This document shows positions 46,541 through 57,412 of a stretch of 64,000 bases of DNA, in pieces; position 1 is the first letter of the stretch; each line of letters starts with the position of its first letter. Source of the DNA: Nectonema munidae (taxonomy: Eukaryota > Nematomorpha > Nectonematoida > Nectonematidae); the NCBI GenBank assembly GCA_030549495.1, contig JAUIRK010001052.1:1612001-1676000 (forward strand). The letters are read 5' to 3'. Made by a program: the position numbers and the translations under genes. The notes under the pieces are model-generated. The model ran no database searches. It was given only the letters and a program-made list of their open reading frames with translations, and was not told the DNA's origin.

Positions 46541-46999
46541 GAAAAAATTGTGGAAATTTATGTAAACTTTACAAAAATATATATCATAATTTTTACACAC
46601 ATACTTATTATACTTTCAACAGTATTATTTTCTGAATCTGAGTTTTGAATTACATTCAGAATAAAATTTGCATCACAAATTGGTTATATAAGAAACCGTT
46701 ACTTATTTTTGATTGAGATACATGTCCCTCTCTCTTCTGTGTATTACATATCTATTTAAGAACACTATGGTGCTATTTATTTCCAACATTACAGATAAAC
46801 TCATGTCTCTGTTGCTATTCCATTATTTTATTATTTATCTTATTCTTCGATCTACATGCCAACTTTTTAGTATGCCAAGAATTTCCATTTCATTGCACTT
46901 TAATATTTTATTTGGATTTGAATGTTTTTTAATTTATAACTTTTATCATCTATTTCTGACTTCGATTCATCATCACTCAATTTGATATTATTTAAAGAC
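46541..46999. other. AT-rich spacer
   Basis: The 90-codon plus-strand frame 46713-46985 is hydrophobic, with no recognised relatives. Probably a chance frame. Confidence 0.45.
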
Positions 47000-49440
47000 T
47001 TATAATCAAATCATTTTTTCCGCCTTTGTTTTTTTGTTGTCTGGTAAGCAAATTTGATAAGGTCCAATAGATCCAACTATTTTTCTAAGATCCATAATAA
47101 AAGCAATATAGCTTGAATTAAATTTTTTCTCTGACATGACAAAAGTGACAACCTTTTTTTCACAATGGCTACAAGCAAATTCATAATAGCTTGTTATTTT
47201 ACACTTCCCAACTAAGGATGTCAAAAAGCGTATCAAGTTTGATAATCATTCCTCTTCTAAGAGATATATTCTTTTCCTGTTCCCAGCTTTCATTATTTCT
47301 TTTATAACATTTACTCCTGAATTTAATACAGGTTCCTTGAAAAGACTATTTTCATATTCCCATTTTTCAAGTACTATAAACTAATTGTTTTTAACAAGCA
47401 TATATCTATCTGATAATTTATTGTCTTTTACACTTTGTTCTCTTAACTATATTCAATGGTACTTTTTTGATACAAAAAGAATGTAAATGTTCCTCAAAAT
47501 GGATAATGTTGCAAGAAATACATGAAAACAAAATTCTTTTATATTCTCTTCAGATAAATATGATTGCGATGGCTCATCAAAAAAATATGGAAGTGATTGA
47601 AGCACATCCATATTTGATAATAATCAGCTATTGAGTCAATTAGCTTGAAATTTTTTATTTTTAATTATTTTATGTTTTGCCTCTAATCGAAGACACCAAT
47701 GAATTTGGCCGGGACCAAAATTATTGATTTGATCAGGTAAGTGAGTCATATAGTGCATTTTAGGTGTTATATTTTGATCAGGATATAGTCGAGAGAAATT
47801 GTAAGTAAATGAAGGTCATTACATGTTTCAGTTGATGAAACAGGAGATATAACTAAAATTGATACCCTCAACAATAATAGAAAACAATACCAATAAGAAT
47901 TCTTGTATGGAACGAAACTACCAACAAAAAAAGAGATACAACATTAAGTTCTTGGTAACTGCAGTTTAAGGAAAAGTATTTGGATACATAAGTGATTTTT
48001 TTTCTATTTTCTGGGGTTTGTCATTTCTATGATTAACACTATATGCAAATTGTAAAATACGTTTGTTTAGTTCTTCTAAAGTGAAATACTTTTTTTCATA
48101 TAAGTAGTAATGTAGCAGCTTTTGAATTTTAAGTTTTACAACGCCTTCAAAATATATTTGCATTGGATCATGTAAGAGGCACTGCGTTATTTCAAAATCT
48201 GGTACATTAATTAACGAGCTCGTTCCAGTTATGCCATTACTCATTTTCTTTATCTCAATACATCTGAGTTTATGCTCTATATTGTTACGTAAACGAAACT
48301 TCTGTAAGGGGCGATTTGTAAGTTAACATGATCTATTTCACATGTTCAACAAGGTTTTTCAGCGAAGGAACACCCTAACTACTGGTTTGCTAAAGTATCT
48401 CCCATGACGAATAGTAAGGTTCCGTTGACTTTTGTCACCCCATCATGTTTTTGAGTTGCCATCCTTCATTCAATATGTTTAAATCATTAAAAAAACTTTT
48501 CAGAACAACTTTAAAACCAAACTTTCTCAGGTTGACACTTTTCACAATACACAAACGTTGTGTTGAGCTTTTTTTTGTATCTAATTTCAGGAGGGAGGTT
48601 TAGTAATGCCCAATAGAATGCTGAAATTTTATGTATATTTTTATGAGAACCCATAGGATTAGCTATTTCAAAATCAATGATAAAGAGAAAAGAAAAGACG
48701 CTTTTCTTTGAAATTCAAATTCCTCAAATATTTCCCTTGAAAGATATCATTACAATTCTCTTCATTCAATTTGTCATCATAGAACACCATGTTTTTAGCT
48801 GATTATAACAAGTTTTGTAATTGTTACAAAAATGGAACAAAAACAGATAGTACTCCTTATTAATGAGTCTGTCTTGTTTTTGACAGTAAGCTCATTACCT
48901 ATTTTTAATTTTTTTGGACGAACATAGTTAAAATTGTTACGAGAAAAACTCTTGCATATGCCGCGAGTGTAGTTTTTGAAAAGTTCACCACAAAATATAT
49001 CAGAAATTTCATCACAGTCATTGGGTAAAAAATTCTGGCTTATTAATTTCTCTTTGTTTGTTGAAAAGAGTTTCAGTGTATAGCAAATTTTTTTCAGTAG
49101 CTCAAACTCATAAAATCAAACTCATTTCAGCCCGATAAAATAAATTTTGCACAGTCTTCTTTTTCATGTTCTAAATGTTCCAAATAGGGAGATGAAGAAC
49201 TATCTATCGATGAGTTTTGACCACAATCTAAATCAAACCTATGTGTTATATCAAAATGCTTGCGTTGACAGTGCTTTTTAGAAGATGAATATGACTTAAA
49301 AGAAGAATTACAACTTTCAACTGAACAACAAAGTAACTTTTTCTAGATTTATGATTTGCTAACTCTAATAAAAATATCAAAAATACATCTGTCAGTTTCT
49401 TTTTCATAAACAAAATAGCAAGATTTTTTGAGTTCAAAAA
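47000..49440 (-). pseudogene. decayed C2H2-containing transposase-like gene, superfamily uncertain
   Basis: Minus-strand phrases run in a consistent order. About 49350-49250 is a C2H2 finger, CCSVESCNSSFKSYSSSKKH...RKH. About 48460-48400 is VNGTLLFVMGDTLANQ, with Cys residues after it. About 48200-48000 is CLLHDPMQIYFEGVVKLKIQ followed by EELNKRILQFAY. About 47770-47660 is THLPDQINNFGPGQIHWCLR then LEAKHKIIKN. From memory, this series ('HD..EGV...LN.RI...HYP...GP...W..R.EAKH') belongs to a widespread uncharacterised group of animal transposon proteins with an N-terminal C2H2 finger. I cannot name its superfamily with confidence. Stops and shifts are frequent; termini were not found. The last segment (47236-47006) may be its C-terminus. 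Confidence 0.6.
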
Positions 49441-50534
49441 ACTGATAGAAGCTCTAAAATAGTCAAATCGGTTTCAAGTTTAAAAACTTTTCTCACGCAG
49501 GTATGAACACATACGGCAATTATAACAGCAATTATAATTATAAAGATAGAGAATAAAAAAAACATATATGATAGGAGAATGTACAAAATACTTCAAATGA
49601 GAGTGTGTGTCTGCTAGAACTCAAAACTGTTTAGGTTTCACATTTTAATAGGGTAAGGGAAAAGAAACGTACCAATTCTGGCAAAATAACGTACTATTAT
49701 TGCTATGACTTATTAAAATTTGTTGGAAGTTTCTTTTTAATATAAGTTTTCTATGTTATTTTAGTTAACAGAAAGTTTTAGTATAAAAATTTACTATTTT
49801 TACAAGATTTTAAGTTTAAATTTTTACAAAAAGTACACTTCTAGTGTGCGCTAGTAAAATATGTCGATGGTAAAAAATTACAAATTTTTTGAAATTATCT
49901 TAATTTATACCATGAAAAATATTAAAAGATTAATAATGTAATCCAACTCTATACTTCAAACATCTTTTTGCGTAAAAAACGATAAAATGGAAAACTAAAA
50001 AAGATTGCGCAATATTAAAATTCCAAATGTTTTAATAAACTTATAATGTTACGAATTCTTTATTATTACAAATTATATTAATTATAATTACAGATTATAA
50101 TATTTATTACTTATTATTATTATTACAACTGAAAATTTATAATAACATTAGAAGTTATAACATTATTACAGAAAAAGTACTAGTAGTACAAGTAAAGGTC
50201 AAAAAAATTAATAAATAGAAAATAGATTTTTCATGTGCACAGCTGACAATAATGATATTTTTTTATATACATAAGTGATAACTATCAAGTTGGCATTTGA
50301 TCCTAGTATCAACTAGTAATTACTAAAATTATTTTTTGATGAAACCACTTGCAAATGAAGAACTTTTATGTGTAATTTAAGAATATTATTATTATTTTTG
50401 CATTTTACAAAAAAACTCCCCCCTGCACGTTGACAAAAAATTTGAAAAAAAGAAAATTTTATAAAAATGTAATAACTTTAAGTTATTTTATTTAAGAAGG
50501 TAATCATTAACAAATTTTATTTCCGCAAAAGATA
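49441..50534. other. AT-rich spacer
   Basis: No gene. At 49846-49880, ACACTTCTAGTGTGCGCTAG followed by TAAAATATG resembles a segment at 52868-52905; the two lie on either side of the next gene remnant. Confidence 0.5.
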
Positions 50535-52343
50535 TTAATAGAGATATGTAAAAGATAATAAAAAAAACTTTTGAAAATAATTTTTTCCTATAAACTTTAG
50601 GTTCAAAAATTCAAAATTTTTTGAGCACCGGTGTAATTCCTCTATAAGTTGTATCGCACGTTCAGTATTTTGGTTGGATCTTGGAATATCAATGATCGAT
50701 TTTTCAACTTTCCAGTGTCTCCTCAAGCAATTTATTGCCTTCTTGCACTTTGTCTTGTTTAGTGAAGTTAACAATTCGTTAAAGCTGTTTTCGTTGTATT
50801 GCTGCGTATGAAACCAAGCGTCAGCTTGGGGCTTATAGCCCACTCATAAGAAATGAAGTCGCATGCTGTTCCAAGGATGCTACGCCAATCGGGCAAAAGG
50901 AAAAATGCTCTAAGAGCGTATATTGTACGCGAATTCCATCTTGCTTGATGTATGTTCTGGAGTTTCTTCCAGTATATTTTGGGCCACTCTAAAGTTGTTT
51001 TGTAGTGAGGATATGCCTGGCATAATTCACACAGAAACTTGAAGTCGTCCCGCCATCCAGTGTTTGCGCCTGTGTTAACCTTGCGCCTGGTAGTTGGCTC
51101 TAAGAGAATTGTAGTTCTTCGATATTTCGTCAATAAAAGAGTTTAAGTTCTAGGCTGGTGCTTTGTTTCGGAATGAGAAAATCCATTACGTGTTTTAGAA
51201 GCAGATCGAGTACGTGATGTTGACAGCCGATGTACTGTGGCTTCTGAAAGCCTTTGTTCATGACATCATCCTAGATCAATTTAACAATACCCTGCAAACA
51301 ACCAGAATTTACGGCAGATGTGTTGAAGATTATCATTCAAATATTTTCTCAATCATTGTATTCGGTGATCAGATTATGTAGTTCTTTGTGAATAGCCTTA
51401 GCAGTACCATTTTGGCATTTTATGGTATTTTTTAGCAAAACAACTTGATATTCCTCTCCCCGTAACCTTTTACCATCAAATTGAAGGCAATAACGATCAT
51501 CGACTTGTAATTTTTCAAAAATTTTTATTTTCATTTTTTTGACTTCTATTTATTTGACTCCATATACTCGACTGACATGGAACTGGAACATTATAACCCT
51601 GTTTAAAATTTTTTTTCGAAAACGTCATGCATTTTGTGTGTTGATATGTTATTCTTGCGTATCAGTAAACTTGCAGTTGAAGTTCCTGCTGTTTTGTAAC
51701 TTAGTTTATCTTCAGAAGAAGAAGAAGAGGAAGGCGAGTGGCGCTTCGGTTCAGACTCAATACTAGAGTTGGAGTCAGATTTAGCGACAATGTTATGTAT
51801 AGATAACGACTCGAAAAAACTTGATTAAGTTCGAACACAAATTCGTTTTCTTGGGTGCACTGATTTTAAAGGAGCTTGCTTGACAGTAGAATAACCAACT
51901 TTTCTTCCACTTTAAATCTGCTTCTGGTAGAGTTTTTTTTATCCTCTGTGCTTTTCCATTGCCCCTTTTTATTAGTGACATCAAACAACTGAGAAAATAT
52001 TGTAGTAAATTTATTTGATGGATTTTTTTGTTTTTGTCATTTAAATCGATTAATGATAAAGTTTCTTTCTGATTAGTACACTCGAAAAAAGAGGAAAATT
52101 TAAAGTTTCTTTCCAAAGGATTTCTATATCATCAATCATAGTTTTTACCCGATCTTGTCGTAGTTTTTTGTTGTTGAATAAAAAAGTAAAGTTTACAATG
52201 ACAATTTGTCGGCAGCCGTGTAAAATTTGAAATTTTTTCAACAAATAGAATGTTTGGATTACTTTTTGGCTTGGATGAGGAAGGCAAATTTTTTTACAAA
52301 TAGAAAGATAAGCTTTTACGCTGTTGTTCGAATTAGAACACAT
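50535..52343 (-). pseudogene. decayed transposase-like gene of an uncharacterised family
   Basis: Minus-strand order: an N-terminal region (52343-51793, Lys-rich; KTMIDDIEILWKETLNFPLF); about 51534-51350 DDRYCLQFDGKRLRGEEYQV; about 51330-51160 NTSAVNSG and PQYIGCQHHVLDLLLKHVMD in a further frame; 51133-50768 TGWRDDFKFLCELCQAYPHY and ARWNSRTIYALRAFFLLPDW; and 50843-50600 DIPRSNQNTERAIQLIEELH. I recall this set ('FDGK...D.T..NTG...GCQHH.LD...RWNSRAI...DIPRSNQ..ERAI') from uncharacterised arthropod and cnidarian proteins. The layout suggests an RNase-H-like transposase related to hAT, which is inference. At least four frames are used, so it is not functional. Confidence 0.62.
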
Positions 52344-54350
52344 TTTTTAAGGCTTGAACGTAAAAATATTTAAAAATTAAATGTAATTTTAAATTTTTAT
52401 AGTTTATTTTTTTAAAAAAACATGCGTTTATAAATATAGAATATAGGGGTAAGTTTTTTAATTTTTTTTTAAATTTGATTTTACTAATGATAAACAATTG
52501 TTCCACTAATGTAAAAAGTTTTGCTATTTTATTTTATAATTTTTTTTTAGTAATCTCCCTAGTGCACAGTATAAGTGAATTAACGTAAACTATGTAACTA
52601 TGATTATTATTTTTTTCTATTTTAACATTGACAAATATCTCATACTAATTTTAATCAAAAAAAAAATTTGTGCAAGAAATGACTTTAAAAAAAGAACAAA
52701 TATTTTCAGTGTAATTAAATTTTAAACACCTCAACGATCGATCGTAAAATGAATAAATCATTTGTAAATAATCAGAATACAAAATTAGTTTATTTTTGTT
52801 TCAAGTAAGTTTACTACATTGATTTTTACTCCATATTTTTTTTTAAATAAATAAGCATTACTTCATGCACACGCTCTAAGTGTGTGCTAGTAGATAATGG
52901 GTTTTCAATGATGATAACTAGTTATTCCACACAATGAAATTCTTCAATGCCACTATGTATATTAAACTAAAAATAAATGAAAATAAAACTAAAGTTCAAT
53001 TATGAATAGGTTTTAAATTCCAAAATATGCCGCCTTAAAATAAGTGCCGCCATTAGAATCCGATCTTTGACGCAATCTTTGAAATTCTGGTCCTCAAAGG
53101 GAAGGGGAAAAAGTTATAATAATTTAAAAATGTTTGAAGAATGCGTTGTTGGAATTTAATATCGTTGTTGGTTCGGAATTAAAGTTAAAAGTTTATGGAT
53201 TGAAGGTCGACGTCATATTCTATCGCAGTTGAAATTGCTTGCTTCAAAAAGAAAATTGGTAAAAAAATTTGTTTTACCTACTATAAGACGATGGTATCCG
53301 AGTATTTTTACCCATACAAATGGACATTTAGTCGACAGACATTTGGCCAAACAAAAATTTTAGCAAACGTACATTTGGCGGAAGGGTAATTTTTAGCAGA
53401 TAAAATTATTCATCGTATAATTAGTATATACAAGTTATGTATAATAAAAGATACAAAAACTACGCTGTATATTTTTAATCGGTCATGTCATATCAAAACA
53501 CAGTAGCTTTGAAATTTTTTTTAGGTTTTTATACAATTAACTTTTTTTCTCTATAGTTTTTGCACAAATATATATTTTTAACGTTATTTTTTTGAAAATT
53601 CACAATGTTTTCAAAGATACATTTAACAATTAAAATACAGATCAAATTTAAAAATGTAAACATATTTAAAATTTTTACTTTTTAAAAACATATTTTTAGA
53701 ACGCTTCATTAAAAAAAATATGTACAATTTTTTAAGATTTATTTGACACGCCCTATACTATTCTCTTTGTATGACCTGTTAATGTCATTTATCAAATGTC
53801 GAAGAAAACAAAAGTGTTGAGTAAATGTAACACATAGGTTCCTGTCATTCATGGTTTATTGGAGAATTACCTGTACGAACTCTTCGACGAACAGTCCATT
53901 TTGTCATTACGGATTACATGGCCAACCAGCAACCCTATTATGATAAACAGAAATGAACATTCTCTATATTTTTGCGCTTATCTGGTATAAGTGTTCGAGC
54001 ATCCACTTTGGCATGAATACTAATACGTAAGTCAAAATATAAGATACTCAAAATGCGTTTATATAATTTCATTATTTATTCTGTGGTACGTTTTTGTGCA
54101 AAAACAAGCAATGCTTTTTGTAGCTGCTCTTCTATTTGCCTAAGTGTTTAATATCCTTGTTGCATAACGATTCAAATGTTTTAACAAATAGTGCTTAAGG
54201 AAAGAATTTGTGTTGGCCTATAGCAATTTTATTTACTTACTTACTTCCTTTCAACATTAATTATGCAAGAAACCCTCTTTTATCAGAAAATAATCTGTGA
54301 CTTTGTAAAAGTAAAATCTTTAAATATTTCATATTACATCTATTCTAAGA
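52344..54350. other. no recognised gene
   Basis: AT-rich. 53318-53395 contains degenerate repeats of GACATTTRGYC (GTCGACAGACATTTGGCC at 53332). This motif is shared with the piggyBac-linked minisatellite region at 22.07 and 22.49 kb. 52868-52905 carries the direct-repeat partner of 49846. Confidence 0.45.
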
Positions 54351-56640
54351 TAGGTGACCAGATTTTAACATCGGTAAAGCGGGATACCATTAACATGTGG
54401 TTCTTTATTAAAAATTTGGTCTATATGGAGCGACAAAAAATTTCATAGAACGCAAAAATAGTATTGTAATATATTTTTTCAAACATAAGTACAATTTACA
54501 AATTTAATACTTTAAAAAAATATGTATAGTATTATTTATTCTTTGACATATTTCTCATTTTAGTGAATTCTTTTTAGTAGATGTTGTCGTTGTTTAAAAA
54601 ATCATGAAATTTTTCACAGTAACTCGTTAAATTATATTTCACAGAATAAAATGGCTAGTCTCAACATTTAATTGTGATTCTGATGTACATACTTTATTCA
54701 CCGTAGAAAAAAGAGGTTCAATTGCAGCATTAGTTCCTGGTAAGTACGGTGATTCCACTATTTTCTGTGCATTATTGTATGGAATATGGTTTGCTTCAAA
54801 ATGATGAAATATTTCCAACTATATGTTCTCTATCGTGATTTTCGCTGAGGCCCAAAATTTAATCTTTTCATTATCAATATATTTTTTTAATAATGATACC
54901 TCATTAAAAAGATCATTTTCTGAAATATTACTATATGGGAAATTTTGAGTAATATAATCGAATGATTTTTGCACATCATACCTTTTAAGTTCTTGTTTCA
55001 ATGTTACCCAATGGAAATGTTCAATATCATTGTAATGTATCGTCCACTCTTCTAAATAATCTATGCAGTTACTATAGAACTTAACATGATTCATGACATG
55101 TGCACGATTTATTGCACCTTGTTCTTCTATAGCTGGCTTATACTATTACGAATAATTAATAGGAGGAAATTATTTTCTAACCGCTCATGGCACTGAAATT
55201 TTAAATTATTAACTTCATTTGCCATTTCGATTACCGAAGTTTTGTCACCTTCAATAAGTTTTATAGCATTTTGAAAAAGAGCTTCTTGATTGTGTACAAA
55301 CTCTAGCCAAATTTTAGAAGAATCTTTTTCAAAAAACTCTTCTAAAATTCTAGAACATTTATCCTGTGATAGAAATTAAGATTTCATAGGATCATATATT
55401 TTTAAGATTCTTTCCATAGCTGGCAAAAGAGCTAACCGGCGCGTTTTACTGTATCCAAGTATTTTCTGATATTCGATTCCCGTAGTTTCACAAAATTCTA
55501 TAAGCATTTCAACGCGCACAATGTATATATATAGAAATGAGAATATATTTTTATAATAATATTTTCCACATCTACGGGCAACGAGTCAGCAGCTATTTGA
55601 ATAGCATTATGTATTATGTGCGCTTCACAACCAACACCAATAATATTTTGATTAAGTTTTTTGTTTAATTTATAAAAATATATATTATTTGCACCTTTTC
55701 TCGCTTTTCCTCCAAAATTTGCGTTCGTGTTGTATTATTTGAGAAGTTTCGCTGGGCAAAGAAACGAAATCTAAAATTCTAATTTTTATTCCACTTTCCG
55801 AATTAAATAATCTAATAATGGTTGGAAATAACTTCATATCCTTATGATTAGATGCGTCAGAATATATGGATATAAAATTGGTTTTTTCTAGATTTTCTTT
55901 AATTCTGAAAATGCATATGGGGAAAGCACATTACACACAATTCCTTCGAATTTTGTTCTAGCACAGGCAAATTTTTTGTTGAATAACTTTTTGATAACTT
56001 GTACAGTCCATAGATCTGAAGGAATGATTGTGTTTAATAGCATGAAAAGACATAAGTCCTTCTTCTAATGCTAATTTTTTTTCATCGTCTCCATAAGTTG
56101 TTTTCGGAAAAAATTCTTATATTTTGGAGGATGATGCAACAGTATTTAAATATTTTTTATGTTTCTGTGTCTCCAAGTGCTTTGAAATATCATTCTTCCC
56201 CCGTGCGATAGATATGGAAAATTCACCATTACATTTTACCACGTAATCACTTTTGGTTTTATTAATAAAAGGAAATTCACCTACCAAAAAATAAATCAAG
56301 TAAATATCAATTCTAAATAGTGATAATTATTTTTTACCAAACTAAAAATTGATTGACCAGCAAAAATTCAAAACTTGGACAAAAGACGGATAAAGAGAAA
56401 CATATAATTTAAATTTGTAAATAGTTCTCGATAATCAGTTTTCAATAATTGTTATTATTAAAGTTTAACAATTATAAAATTAACAAAAATAATATGAAAT
56501 TCATATCCTGGAGAATTAGTCACATGGCCACTGAAAACCGTATATTGCCATCTCCTTATCATACCGTTTTCGGGCTTGTCGGGCATTCTTTTCTAAAATC
56601 GGGACTTTTTTAAAATGCCGCGGGACGCGGAATAATTTTT
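54351..56640 (-). mobile_element. decayed hAT (BED-like finger, SCAND3-like), borders approximate
   Basis: Minus strand. 56299-56117 encodes an N-terminal finger region, FPFINKTKSDYVVKC then KNDISKHLETQKHKKYL. About 55700-55420 has 'GVGCEAHIIHNAIQ', 'KYYYKNIFSFLYIYIVR' and 'YQKILGYSKT' phrases in shifting frames. 55094-54819 has CIDYLEEWTIHYNDIEHFHW. About 54740-54650 has PGTNAAIEPLFSTVNKVC, the degenerate dimerisation motif. The left border GGTGACCAGATTTT (54352) resembles a known hAT terminus type ('GGTGACCAGA'). The right border is unclear, and a GC-richer stretch (56560-56640) may be its other end. No target duplication was established. Confidence 0.72.
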
Positions 56641-57100
56641 TTAATTTTTAAATATATTTTATTTTTATAATTTTTTATTTTTAAATATATTTTATTTTTT
56701 TATTTTTGAATTTATTTTATTTTTTTTATTTTTAAATATATTTTATTTCATAATTTTTTTTAAATATATTTTATTTCATAATTTTTTATTTTTAAATATT
56801 TTATTTTTTTTATTTTTTATTTTTATAATTTTTAAATATATTTTATTTTTAAATATATTTTATTTTTTTATTTTTAAATATATATTTTATTTTTTTTATT
56901 TTTATTTTATTTCATAATTTTTTATTTTTAAATATATTTTATTTCATAATTTTTTATTTTTAAATATGTTTTATTTTTTTATTTTTAAATATGTTTTATT
57001 TTTTTTATTTTTAAATATATTTTATTTTTTTTTATTTTTTATTTTTATAATTTTTAAATATATTTTATTTTTTTTATTTTTTTTTTAAATATAAAAAAAA
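56636..57100. repeat. AT-only degenerate tandem array
   Basis: About 460 bp made of repeats such as TTTTTAAATATATTTTATTT with variable spacers, period about 25-30 bp and irregular. It contains almost no G or C and has no coding potential. Confidence 0.92.
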
Positions 57101-57139
57101 AATTTGGGCGAACCAGTCTCATTGAAACGAATTATAAAA

Positions 57140-57273
57140 GGTACCGTATGGTGTTTTCATCGAGAAGGCACAATGGCGCCGCTTGTATTGAACTATGAAG
57201 AAATTAGGCTTAAGGGAGGATCGAACCCAAGATTTTTCGAAACCCAGTATCTTACCAACCTTACTCACGCTCT
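57140..57273 (-). mobile_element. tRNA-derived SINE, copy 5 (-)
   Basis: Minus strand: GCGTGAGTAAGGTTGG head, B-box-like GGGTTCGATCC, a body with one distinct change (CGGCGCCATTGTGCC) and tail GGTACC. The region around TTTTTCGAAACCCAG is shortened relative to copies 2 and 4. Confidence 0.86.
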
Positions 57274-57404
57274 GACTTCTAATCCTTGAACAGGTTTTGC
57301 ATATTTCAGACGTTGATCGGAATCAATTAACCGCGTTATGCATAGATTTCTTATATAAATTAAAGTAAAAAAAAGAAAACCGCTTTATAGCAAAACCCTC
57401 ACTG
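57274..57404. other. short spacer between SINE and hAT
   Basis: No feature; ends at the hAT target duplication. Confidence 0.5.
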
Positions 57405-57412
57405 ATCAAAAC

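Noticed and set aside
47000-52343. Two conserved host genes in tandem
   Set aside because: Both carry many stops and shifts and match protein types I know from transposons, so I treat them as transposon relics.
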